DNA from: Lachnospiraceae bacterium
GTDB taxonomy: Bacteria; Bacillota; Clostridia; Lachnospirales; Lachnospiraceae
Reading direction: 5' to 3'
DNA length: 7,797 bases
Assembly: GCA_017380975.1 (NCBI GenBank)
Contig: JAFOCX010000273.1
Location: 1 to 7,797, forward strand
The translations under genes were made by a program, and so were the position numbers. The notes below the pieces were generated by a model. The model had not been told where the DNA came from. It did not search any database and worked only from the letters and a program-made list of their open reading frames with translations. This document shows positions 1-6,232 of the stretch, one piece after another (the first letter of the stretch is position 1; each line of letters begins with the position of its first letter).

Positions 1-60
1 CGGCAAGGATGAGCGTGTCACCAATACCGGTTTCTCATGTTTTTTGATCTCCATTCTCAT
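1..60 (-). CDS. N-terminal fragment of a gene leaving the left edge; possibly a DegT/DnrJ/EryC1/StrS-type sugar aminotransferase
   Basis: Only the first 20 codons are present. They start at ATG 60-58 and read MRMEIKKHEKPVLVTRSSLP, then leave the window. The start overlaps the stop of the ATP-grasp gene by one base (TGATG), a layout typical of translational coupling. The only Shine-Dalgarno-like stretch is a weak GGGGTG that overlaps this junction. It is better spaced for the second in-frame ATG (codon 3), so the true start may be Met3. The 'P-V-L-V-T-R-S-S-L-P' stretch resembles the opening of PLP-dependent sugar aminotransferases, where a 'VT+S.LP' segment precedes the family core. That resemblance is from memory and rests on very few residues. 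An aminotransferase would suit the neighbourhood by making an amino sugar for the glycan. No catalytic residue, such as the PLP-binding lysine, is visible. The existence of a coding start is fairly safe; the family is a guess. Confidence 0.5.
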   Translation of the reverse strand, partial: MRMEIKKHEKPVLVTRSSLP

Positions 61-1058
61 CACCCCGTCACAACTTCTGTGTATCGTCTCGCAACATACT
101 GATCTTGGATCTCACCTTCCGGCTCTAATCCGATTCCCTTAAAGCAGTTTACATGGTTTCGCACCATATCATATCCTGCCACAGCAGAAAATGCCAATCC
201 GCCGGAAAATCTCGGGTTGCACTCCAAAAATCTCCATTTGCCCGGACCGTGTTTCTCTGCTGGCTCGAGTTCTTCTACAAATTCAAAGTTTACGCATCCG
301 CATATATTCAGCGCTTTTACGATCGCTTTGCACTGCTTCTCCAGATGCTCATTTTTAAATACGTAAACCGAAGTTCCTGCTCCGTTCAATGTGCGAAGCA
401 GCTCTCGTCTCGGAATGCACACGCATTCCTCCGTCTCCGGATTTCTCACCACGTCAACGGTAATAATGGGTCCGGAAATCTTCGGCTGCACCAGATAATG
501 ATCCGCGTCCTCTCTGCATAATTCCACAACGGTTCTCATTTCTCTTTCATTTTTTACGATGTGGAGTCCCTGACTGCTGCGTCCGTCGATCGGTTTGATC
601 ACAAGGGGATATGTCAGCTCTGTCTCAGGTGCATCGATCACATCTGCCAATAATTTCCCCGGGATCGTTTCGCAGATTCCCAGCGGTGCCAGATAATCTT
701 CCAGCACTTTTTTGTCGCGAATGATGTCTAACATCTTCCGTTCAGACATACAAACAACTGCACCGGTATCCTCCGCCGCAGTCGTCCATCTTCGAAACAG
801 GTCAATTTCCACATCGGTCAGCGGCATAATGTACGCCGCTTCCTCTTCTTTGCAGACCATTTTGATAAATTCCTCGTACGCAGGTCTGTCTGTCGCATAC
901 GGGGCCCGATAAAACACATCGACAATCTGCGAATTGGCCACCCATTCCGCCGGATAAATATCGCATCCGACCACCCGGTAACCGTCCTTCTTCAGAGACT
1001 CGATCACAGTCACCGCAGAAAAAGACCCGATCGCAGTTACAAGAATCGTCTCACCCAT
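60..1058 (-). CDS. ATP-grasp domain carboxylate-amine (or related) ligase of the polysaccharide locus
   Basis: This 332-residue cytosolic protein is of the CarB/PylC-like ATP-grasp type. These enzymes activate a carboxylate as an acyl phosphate and join it to an amine or other nucleophile. Residues 1-80 look like the Rossmann-like pre-ATP-grasp domain ('ILVTAIGSFSAVTVIESL', then 'VVGCDIYP'). The ATP-grasp core follows with Lys116 ('RDKKVLEDYL'), Lys155 in 'PLVIKPIDGRSSQGL' (P-loop-like glycine/serine turn), the hinge around 'YLVQP' (188-192), 'VDVV' (201-204), and the metal-binding motif 'FLECNPRFSGG' (277-287; Glu279, Asn281). The start is ATG 1058-1056. Its ribosome binding site lies inside the last codons of the flippase gene, and only 3 bases separate the two genes, so they are co-transcribed. 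In a glycan operon the likely job is adding an amino acid or other acyl group to a sugar or lipid-linked precursor. Both substrates are unknown, so no gene symbol is given. The family call is firm; the role is inferred. Confidence 0.85.
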   Translation of the reverse strand: MGETILVTAIGSFSAVTVIESLKKDGYRVVGCDIYPAEWVANSQIVDVFYRAPYATDRPAYEEFIKMVCKEEEAAYIMPLTDVEIDLFRRWTTAAEDTGAVVCMSERKMLDIIRDKKVLEDYLAPLGICETIPGKLLADVIDAPETELTYPLVIKPIDGRSSQGLHIVKNEREMRTVVELCREDADHYLVQPKISGPIITVDVVRNPETEECVCIPRRELLRTLNGAGTSVYVFKNEHLEKQCKAIVKALNICGCVNFEFVEELEPAEKHGPGKWRFLECNPRFSGGLAFSAVAGYDMVRNHVNCFKGIGLEPEGEIQDQYVARRYTEVVTG

Positions 1059-1061
1059 CGA

Positions 1062-2531
1062 CTATCTCGCCTCCTTACGTTCCCTTCCTGTCATCGCACG
1101 CAATCCGTCCAGACAGAATCGGAAACTCTCTAATCGAAATACTCCGGCCAGCACTGCATACACAGCCACACCGACCAGAATCTGAACCATCAGTCTTACA
1201 AGTAACGGAAGGAACACCAGCCATTTTCCGGCCATCATTACCGTCGCGCACATCACAACGGACAGCAGCGCCGGAGGTGCCACATCCTTCCACTGATCAA
1301 AAATGCTGTAACCCAGCAGTTTTTTATTCGGTGCCGCATTGACAAACGTACACAGAAAATCCTGGAACGCCTTGATGGACACCATAATATAAACATTGAA
1401 CTGCATACCGATCAGCAATGCGATCACACTCAGTCCTTTTTTCACCACTTCCAGCTTCAGGAAAATATCACTTCTTCCCACCGCGTTGATGGCCTGCAGG
1501 TTTGTGATGTGGATCGGCCAGAAACAGTATGTGATACATGTGATCCGAAGAAACGGAACGCAAACCAGCCACTGTTCTCCGAGAAGAACCAGCACCAGCG
1601 TATCTGCCACTGCAAACAATCCCAATAACATCGGCAGCACGACAAAGGAGCTCAGCTGAATGGCCTTTCGCACCATGCTCTTTACTTCCTTCATATCGTC
1701 CTGCTTCGCAGAAAATGCCGGAAGCAGCACTGCCTGGATCGCGGCACCAAGGTTCGTCGCGATCAGTTTCGGAAACTGCTCACCGCGATTGTAGCTTCCA
1801 AGCAGTTCCTCATTGTAAATCTTTCCTATTAATAAACCGTACAGGTTGTTAAAAACCGTATCCAAGAGAGAAGCACACAACAGCTTCCATCCGAATGCAA
1901 ATAACGAGCGAAGCTTTTCAAAACTGAACAGCTTCTCCGGTCTCCAGGAAACCGTAAAGAACAGAACGATCATCAATGCAAAATAATAAATGATCTGCTG
2001 TCCCACCATGGCCCAGACACCAAAGCCTGCCATGGCCATTCCGATGCTGACTGCACCTGATATCAAAGAGGCAGCCAGTGTAGAAAGGAACAATCCTTTA
2101 AATTCCAGATTTCTGGAAACATACGCCGTCTGGACTGAGATCACCGCACCCGGAAAAAGCACGATCGCCAGTACGCGTACGATTTCTTTTAATTCAGCAA
2201 TCTCATAGAATGCTGCAATATGCGGAGCTGCCAAATAAAGAATCCCGTACAGACCTACAGAAAGCACCAGTTCAAAATAACAGACAGAAGAAAAATCCGA
2301 TGCATCCGCATGTTTCTTCTGTACCAGCGCTGTACTGAATCCGCTCTGAACAAACACATTGGCAATGGTAATGAAGATCATAATGATCCCTACCACGCCA
2401 TATTCCGCCGGTGTCAGGAGTCTTGCCAGCAGGATCGCCACCACGAACTGCACCGCCTGCGCGCCGCCATTCTCCAGAAGCTTCCAGAAGAGTCCTTTCG
2501 CCACTTTATGTTTCATATCTTTTTCTGTCAC
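1062..2531 (-). CDS. Polysaccharide flippase, MOP superfamily (Wzx/TuaB-like)
   Basis: This 489-residue integral membrane protein is expected to move undecaprenyl-linked glycan units across the cytoplasmic membrane. The N-terminal signature is typical of the polysaccharide-transport branch of the MOP superfamily: 'AKGLFWKLLENGGAQAVQF' (11-29), 'LLARLLTPAEYGVVGI' (34-49) and 'SGFSTALVQKK' (63-73). The rest is a series of roughly 12-14 hydrophobic segments with a basic end ('RAMTGRERKEAR'). The length is normal for the family, so it looks intact. The start is GTG at 2531-2529, chosen because AGGAG (2538-2542) sits 6 bases upstream. An in-frame ATG at codon 6 lacks such a site. The gene lies 9 bases after the GT2 gene and 3 bases before the ATP-grasp gene, within one operon. 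The N-terminus recalls TuaB and WzxC-type exporters, but that subfamily placement is from memory. The exact substrate cannot be read from the sequence. Confidence 0.93.
   Translation of the reverse strand: MTEKDMKHKVAKGLFWKLLENGGAQAVQFVVAILLARLLTPAEYGVVGIIMIFITIANVFVQSGFSTALVQKKHADASDFSSVCYFELVLSVGLYGILYLAAPHIAAFYEIAELKEIVRVLAIVLFPGAVISVQTAYVSRNLEFKGLFLSTLAASLISGAVSIGMAMAGFGVWAMVGQQIIYYFALMIVLFFTVSWRPEKLFSFEKLRSLFAFGWKLLCASLLDTVFNNLYGLLIGKIYNEELLGSYNRGEQFPKLIATNLGAAIQAVLLPAFSAKQDDMKEVKSMVRKAIQLSSFVVLPMLLGLFAVADTLVLVLLGEQWLVCVPFLRITCITYCFWPIHITNLQAINAVGRSDIFLKLEVVKKGLSVIALLIGMQFNVYIMVSIKAFQDFLCTFVNAAPNKKLLGYSIFDQWKDVAPPALLSVVMCATVMMAGKWLVFLPLLVRLMVQILVGVAVYAVLAGVFRLESFRFCLDGLRAMTGRERKEAR
1070..1076 (-). 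promoter_or_regulatory. Ribosome binding site of the ATP-grasp gene, embedded in the flippase 3' end
   Basis: AAGGAGG on the minus strand also encodes the Lys-Glu end of the flippase (...AAG GAG GCG AGA TAG). It lies 11 bases before the ATG at 1058. A consensus site supports this start. The overlap with the upstream reading frame suggests the two products are made together. Confidence 0.75.
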
Positions 2532-2537
2532 AAAGTT

Positions 2538-2542
2538 CTCCT
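2538..2542 (-). promoter_or_regulatory. Ribosome binding site deciding the GTG start of the flippase
   Basis: AGGAG on the minus strand overlaps the stop codon of the upstream GT2 gene (AAATAGGAG) and lies 6 bases before GTG 2531-2529. It is the reason for choosing GTG over the ATG five codons later. Confidence 0.7.
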
Positions 2543-3545
2543 ATTTCCTGAATCGATGATAGGAATCCTGCAGCCACTGATAAAGTCCCGGAAATGTCGC
2601 TTCAAACCGGATGAAAAATCTGGTTCTGAAATTCAGTTCTTTATAAAATTTCCGGTTCTTTTTGTCCAGAACCACATCATAATGCTTCGTATTGACCTGG
2701 GTCAGGAAATACAGTCTCTTCCATGCGCGCACCACGGTTTCGTGGAATCGCTTTCCGGAAAACTCGTCGTATCCCTGATACATCTTCTTCATCGCCCGCG
2801 CATAATCCTGCTGCTTTTTCTCGTAATTGCCCTGTTTCATCAGAGTCGTCCAGGACGCTGCACCGCCGAGACGATACACACACATCGGTTCATCCATATA
2901 ATAACCGTATCCCAGATTCGCCGCCAACAGCTGCAGCGGAATGTCTGCGATCGGTGCATTGTTATAAAAATCCGGAAGTTCCTTTACCATCTCGGTTCGG
3001 AACATCAGCGATGCCGTCGCATATCCGGATGTCTTGTCAATGATCTCCTCCGGAGTCACCATACGATCGTTCTGATACGGGCGCATCATACGCTCCGTCA
3101 CTGCACTGCCCTGAACCTCCACCTTTGCACTGTGAAATGCAAGAGAACAATCCGGATGCGCTTCCAGATAATCCACCTGTCGCTGAAGTTTATGCTCATC
3201 GATCCAATAATCATCTCCCTCACACATGGCAATGTATTTACTGCCGTTTTTGACCGCGCGCGGGAAATTCCATGTTCCGGAAACATTGGTAAGACCAAGG
3301 GAATACTGATTTACCGTCTGCAGGATCGGTTTGATCAGATCCGGATATTTTTCCTCATATTCACGAATGATCTCTGCAGTACGGTCCGTCGATGCATCAT
3401 CATGGATCAGGACTTCATATCTGAAATTTGTCTTCTGTTTTACGAAACCTTCCAGGGCATCGCGAATGTATGCCTCCTGATTGTATGTGATGCAGCAGAT
3501 GCTGACTAACACATTTCGGCTGTCAGACTGTACCATACTTGTCAT
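2541..3545 (-). CDS. Family 2 glycosyltransferase, first gene of the left operon
   Basis: This 334-residue GT-A-fold enzyme should transfer a sugar from a nucleotide donor to the growing lipid-linked glycan at the cytoplasmic membrane. The fold is shown by 'VSICCITYNQEAYIRDAL' (14-31), 'VLIHDDASTDRTAEII' (45-60, nucleotide-binding Asp49/Asp50) and the metal-binding DXD-type motif 'CEGDDYW' (108-114). A 'GYATASLMFR' acceptor-side segment follows. The C-terminal ~80 residues are rich in basic and aromatic residues ('FRTRFFIRFEATFPGLYQWL') and may lie on the membrane. The start is ATG 3545-3543, with AGAGGG 5 bases upstream (3551-3556). An ATG three codons later is spaced too far from that site. 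The sugar specificity cannot be told. The gene is read from the promoter at 3580-3608 and leads into the flippase 9 bases after its stop. Confidence 0.92.
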   Translation of the reverse strand: MTSMVQSDSRNVLVSICCITYNQEAYIRDALEGFVKQKTNFRYEVLIHDDASTDRTAEIIREYEEKYPDLIKPILQTVNQYSLGLTNVSGTWNFPRAVKNGSKYIAMCEGDDYWIDEHKLQRQVDYLEAHPDCSLAFHSAKVEVQGSAVTERMMRPYQNDRMVTPEEIIDKTSGYATASLMFRTEMVKELPDFYNNAPIADIPLQLLAANLGYGYYMDEPMCVYRLGGAASWTTLMKQGNYEKKQQDYARAMKKMYQGYDEFSGKRFHETVVRAWKRLYFLTQVNTKHYDVVLDKKNRKFYKELNFRTRFFIRFEATFPGLYQWLQDSYHRFRK

Positions 3546-3579
3546 TTCATCCCTCTTTTACCATTGTTTTATACCTGTC

Positions 3580-3608
3580 ATTTTACACTATCCGCCATAA
3601 ATTGTAAA
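3580..3608 (-). promoter_or_regulatory. Sigma-A-type promoter of the GT2-flippase-ATP-grasp operon
   Basis: On the minus strand, TTTACA (3608-3603, one mismatch to TTGACA) is followed after exactly 17 bases by TAAAAT (3585-3580, one mismatch to TATAAT). Transcription would start near 3573, giving a leader of about 28 bases to the ATG at 3545. That leaves no room for a riboswitch. No operator is recognised with confidence. Confidence 0.75.
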
Positions 3609-3620
3609 TCTTATATAGTA

Positions 3621-3649
3621 TTTTTCCCCGTATCATGGTAAACTATAAA
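3621..3649 (+). promoter_or_regulatory. Tentative promoter of the L,D-transpeptidase gene
   Basis: TATAAA at 3644-3649 is a good -10 candidate. At 17 bases' distance the -35 position holds only TTTTTC (3621-3626), which is poor. An overlapping alternative is TAAACT at 3639-3644, preceded by TG plus one base as in extended -10 promoters. Either would start transcription roughly 35-40 bases before the ATG at 3685. A weak -35 fits a gene that needs an activator or an alternative sigma factor, but this is inference. Confidence 0.4.
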
Positions 3650-3671
3650 GACGAAATCATTTGAAAATACA

Positions 3672-3677
3672 AGGAGG
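3672..3677 (+). promoter_or_regulatory. Ribosome binding site fixing the L,D-transpeptidase start
   Basis: AGGAGG lies 7 bases before ATG 3685-3687. An upstream in-frame TTG at 3661 would put this site inside the coding region and add eight residues before the signal peptide, so ATG 3685 is preferred. Confidence 0.85.
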
Positions 3678-3684
3678 AAAGCCT

Positions 3685-5274
3685 ATGCGCAGACTGAAAA
3701 AAGCCGGCCTGACTCTGCTTATATCAAGCGTTTTAGTAAGCAGCAGCGTTCTGCACACGTTCGCTGACCAGACGGCCTCGTCCCCTGTTATTACAGAAGT
3801 TATCCCTGTCGGAACAGATTCCGCTTCTATAGAAGCGACCGCAGAATTCCAAGAATCCCTGGGCCCGGGCCAATTTGCACTTCCGCCGGAACCGGTGGTT
3901 TCTCCGGGAAACCCGATCCCGGAACCAGAAATCTCTGAAGTTCCCACGGAGTCTACAGAAGCAGCCGGACAGCCGGTGATCATTGCTCCGGACGCTCCTT
4001 CCGTTCCGGAAGAGACGGTACAGGAAACCGCTCAGCCTCCGATGGACGAAAGCGGTCCGCTCAGTGTTCCAAAGCGTGTACCTCGTTTACAGACACAGAT
4101 TTTATTACGAGATGCCTTACAATGGTCCTCTCCATTTGTCAATGATCAGCCGATCACAGTAGAAGACAATTCCTTCTCTTCAATCTCTACTTATCTGGAA
4201 GGAATTCATGGAGATCTCTTATACCGTACATACTCCACTGCTGCCGGATGGTCCAACTGGGCGATGAACGGTCAGCAGACTGACTTGATCGATGGATGGC
4301 CATTGGTTGAAGCGATCCAGTTCCGATTCTCCGGTCCGGTTGCAGACCAGTACGATATCTATTATACTGCTTCTCTCAGCGACAAATCTTACACCAGCTG
4401 GGCGAAAAACGGTATGACCTGCGGTGCTATGAACCAGGGTATCGTTATGACCGGTTTCCGACTCATGTTCGTAGAAAAAGGTACAGACCCGCAGCTGGAC
4501 CTGTCCAGACCTGTATTTGCAGCACATGCAGACGGTGTCCAGTATGTGGACGGTGTGCTTCGCTACATCCACGGTGCAGACGGCTCCAACTACACAGGAT
4601 GGGGCTGGGTTGGTGATGACCGCTACTACTTTAAAGATTCTTATCCGGTAACCGGATGGCAGTATATCGACGGATTCAAATACTACTTTGGCGAAGACGG
4701 TAAGATGTGGGCCGATGTCGAACCGCTGATCGGTACAGCCGGTCCGTTCATGATCAAGATCAACAAGGAAATGAACTGCCTGACTGTTTATGCACAGGAT
4801 GGCGCAAACGGATTCATTATCCCTGTGAAGTCCTTCCTGGTTTCCACCGGCGAAGACACTCCGCTCGGAACCTTCTACACACCGGAAAAATACCGTTGGA
4901 GACTGATGATCCATGATCTTTGGACCCAGTACGCAACCAGACTCGGTTCCGGACTCCGAATCCTGATGCACTCCATTATCTACGATGCTCCGGATCCATA
5001 TACCGTATGGGCAAGTACTTACAACAACCTCGGTATCGCCCGATCCGCCGGATGTATCCGACTGACAACCGCAGATGCCAAATGGATCTACGACTACTGC
5101 GCAGTAGGAACAGCCGTTGAAGTTTACAACAGCCCGATCCCGGGACCGTTCAACCGACCGACCATCGCATACGAGATCCCATTCGAACAGCGATGGGACC
5201 CGACAGACGTTTCCACGACTCCGGAAGGAATCGAAGCTTCCAGACAGGCGATCCTGGTAAAATTTGGATATTAA
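3685..5274 (+). CDS. Secreted L,D-transpeptidase (YkuD domain) with ChW-like and cell-wall-binding repeats
   Basis: This 529-residue exported enzyme is expected to cross-link peptidoglycan stem peptides or attach molecules to them. Domains in order: a signal peptide at 1-27 (basic MRRLKK, hydrophobic core, likely cleavage at TFA|DQ); a Pro/Glu/Ser/Thr-rich linker at about 30-130; two ChW-like segments (about 180-219 around 'GWSNWAMNG' and 224-262 around 'YTSWAKNG'); two adjacent choline/glucan-binding-like repeats (304-322 and 323-341, both opening 'TGW' with a 'YYF' core); a YkuD catalytic domain at about 355-481; and a short tail. The catalytic motif is 'SAGCIRL' (454-460) with nucleophile Cys457 and Arg459. 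His429 ('LMHSIIY') is the expected partner. The start is fixed by AGGAGG 7 bases before the ATG. The gene is monocistronic, opposite to all neighbours, with its own terminator. The usual His before Gly-Cys is Ala here. The family call is firm, but the exact wall substrate is unknown. Confidence 0.93.
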   Translation: MRRLKKAGLTLLISSVLVSSSVLHTFADQTASSPVITEVIPVGTDSASIEATAEFQESLGPGQFALPPEPVVSPGNPIPEPEISEVPTESTEAAGQPVIIAPDAPSVPEETVQETAQPPMDESGPLSVPKRVPRLQTQILLRDALQWSSPFVNDQPITVEDNSFSSISTYLEGIHGDLLYRTYSTAAGWSNWAMNGQQTDLIDGWPLVEAIQFRFSGPVADQYDIYYTASLSDKSYTSWAKNGMTCGAMNQGIVMTGFRLMFVEKGTDPQLDLSRPVFAAHADGVQYVDGVLRYIHGADGSNYTGWGWVGDDRYYFKDSYPVTGWQYIDGFKYYFGEDGKMWADVEPLIGTAGPFMIKINKEMNCLTVYAQDGANGFIIPVKSFLVSTGEDTPLGTFYTPEKYRWRLMIHDLWTQYATRLGSGLRILMHSIIYDAPDPYTVWASTYNNLGIARSAGCIRLTTADAKWIYDYCAVGTAVEVYNSPIPGPFNRPTIAYEIPFEQRWDPTDVSTTPEGIEASRQAILVKFGY

Positions 5275-5282
5275 ATCGCACC

Positions 5283-5323
5283 AAAGGCGCTGCTCCCAAA
5301 TCTTAAGGAGTCAGCGCCTTTTT
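5283..5323 (+). terminator. Rho-independent terminator of the L,D-transpeptidase gene
   Basis: AAAGGCGCTG (5283-5292) pairs with CAGCGCCTTT (5312-5321) in a perfect 10-base-pair outer stem. An inner CTCC/GGAG stem extends it past one bulged T (5311), with a 10-base loop, and the right arm runs into TTTTT (5319-5323). It lies 8 bases after the stop codon and between two convergent genes. Read on the minus strand the hairpin is followed by only three Ts, so it would stop the rightward operon less well from that side. Confidence 0.92.
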
Positions 5324-5340
5324 ACGTTTCTAATTCCTAT

Positions 5341-6216
5341 TTAAAATTTCATACCGAGCATCCCTGCCACACGAATCTCCAGCAAAATCCCCGCAAACCA
5401 CACGTTTGCGATCATTTCCTCTACCGGCCCAATTCCCAGATAGTGTTTCATATAATACAGAACACTTTCATGTCTCAGTTTCTGACGGTCCATCTGCCCT
5501 TTAAATGATTTCTTGATGGACACAGAATGTTCATGGCGATACTTCTGATCCAGAACCAACAATGATTTATAACCTCTGTTTTTCAACCTGCTCGCCAGAA
5601 CGGTCTCTTCCTGATATAAGAAGATTCCCTCATCGTATCCGCCGGCTTCTAAAAATTTCTTTCCGTCCGCCATCAGCATCGATCCGTGAACCGCATCTAC
5701 ATAAACGGCTTTCTTTCCTTCAAAATACTTCTCCGGATAATTCAGACGCTTCTTTAATAACCGTCTGCAGATCGGTCCCATGGCAAACAGCTCTCCCCAG
5801 AATCCATGAATCTTCCATCCGTTCTTCTGGGTTCCGAAGGCAGCATCCTCCATCAAAGCGGTCGCCACTGCCAGTTCTTCATGGCGGGACAGTACTCCTG
5901 CCAGACGTTTCACACATGCCTCAGAAAATTTCACGTCCGGGTTTGCGATCAACACATAATCTGCCCCATTGACATTTACTGCATGGCGCACGCCAAGATT
6001 ATTGCCGGCTCCGTACCCGCCGTTTTTCTCCGAACGGAGCAGATCCACATGCGCGTATTTCGTTTTCAGCGTCTGTAACACGTCCCAAGAATTATCCGTG
6101 GATGCATTATCCACAATGACAATCCGGTCCAATACCTGATATCCACCAATCTCATTGATAAGCTCCAAGACTGTGGATGCATCATTATAATTTAAAATCA
6201 CACAATTGATCTTCAC
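5341..6216 (-). CDS. Family 2 glycosyltransferase, rhamnosyltransferase-like (NPD type)
   Basis: This 291-residue GT-A enzyme is of the type often annotated as rhamnosyltransferase (WbbL-like). Visible motifs are 'VILNYNDASTV' (6-16), 'IVIVDNASTDNS' (32-43), 'GGYGAGNNLGV' (66-76), the DXD equivalent 'ANPDV' (91-95), 'VHGSMLM' (176-182), 'GGYDEGIFLYQEET' (192-205), which holds the likely catalytic acidic residues, and 'HEHSVS' (228-233). The protein ends with a hydrophobic stretch but has no clear transmembrane anchor. The start is GTG 6216-6214, supported by AGGGGAG (6225-6231) 8 bases upstream. It follows the preceding GT2 gene by 16 bases and is the last gene of the right-hand set, convergent with the L,D-transpeptidase gene. 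No strong terminator of its own is seen. The family is certain. Rhamnose as the donor sugar is an inference from overall resemblance. Confidence 0.9.
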   Translation of the reverse strand: MKINCVILNYNDASTVLELINEIGGYQVLDRIVIVDNASTDNSWDVLQTLKTKYAHVDLLRSEKNGGYGAGNNLGVRHAVNVNGADYVLIANPDVKFSEACVKRLAGVLSRHEELAVATALMEDAAFGTQKNGWKIHGFWGELFAMGPICRRLLKKRLNYPEKYFEGKKAVYVDAVHGSMLMADGKKFLEAGGYDEGIFLYQEETVLASRLKNRGYKSLLVLDQKYRHEHSVSIKKSFKGQMDRQKLRHESVLYYMKHYLGIGPVEEMIANVWFAGILLEIRVAGMLGMKF

Positions 6217-6224
6217 CTTATGTT

Positions 6225-6231
6225 CTCCCCT
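6225..6231 (-). promoter_or_regulatory. Ribosome binding site for the GTG start of the NPD-type GT2
   Basis: AGGGGAG on the minus strand sits in the 16-base gap after the upstream gene's TAA and 8 bases before GTG 6216-6214. It supports the non-ATG start. Confidence 0.65.
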
Positions 6232-6232
6232 A

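Noticed and set aside
2220..3509. 429-codon open frame on the plus strand
   Set aside because: It lies fully opposite the GT2 gene and the start of the flippase gene. Its product is rich in His, Arg, Ile and Cys with no recognisable motif. The minus-strand proteins have clear family signatures and ribosome binding sites, so this is an antisense shadow.
3542..3550. Two-codon mini-ORF (ATG AAA TGA, minus strand) overlapping the GT2 start
   Set aside because: The GAGGG site directly abuts its ATG with no spacer, so it is unlikely to be translated. It is better read as a chance sequence between the ribosome binding site and ATG 3545.
3661..3684. TTG start eight codons upstream in the transpeptidase gene
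   Set aside because: The ribosome binding site AGGAGG lies inside this extension at the right distance for ATG 3685, and the signal peptide starts naturally at that ATG.
4219..4971. 250-codon open frame on the minus strand within the transpeptidase gene
   Set aside because: Opposite a gene with clear domains, with no motif and no convincing ribosome binding site.
5283..5323. Fully bidirectional terminator for both convergent operons
   Set aside because: The minus-strand side has only three Ts after the stem. It may slow leftward transcription but is called as a terminator only on the plus strand.
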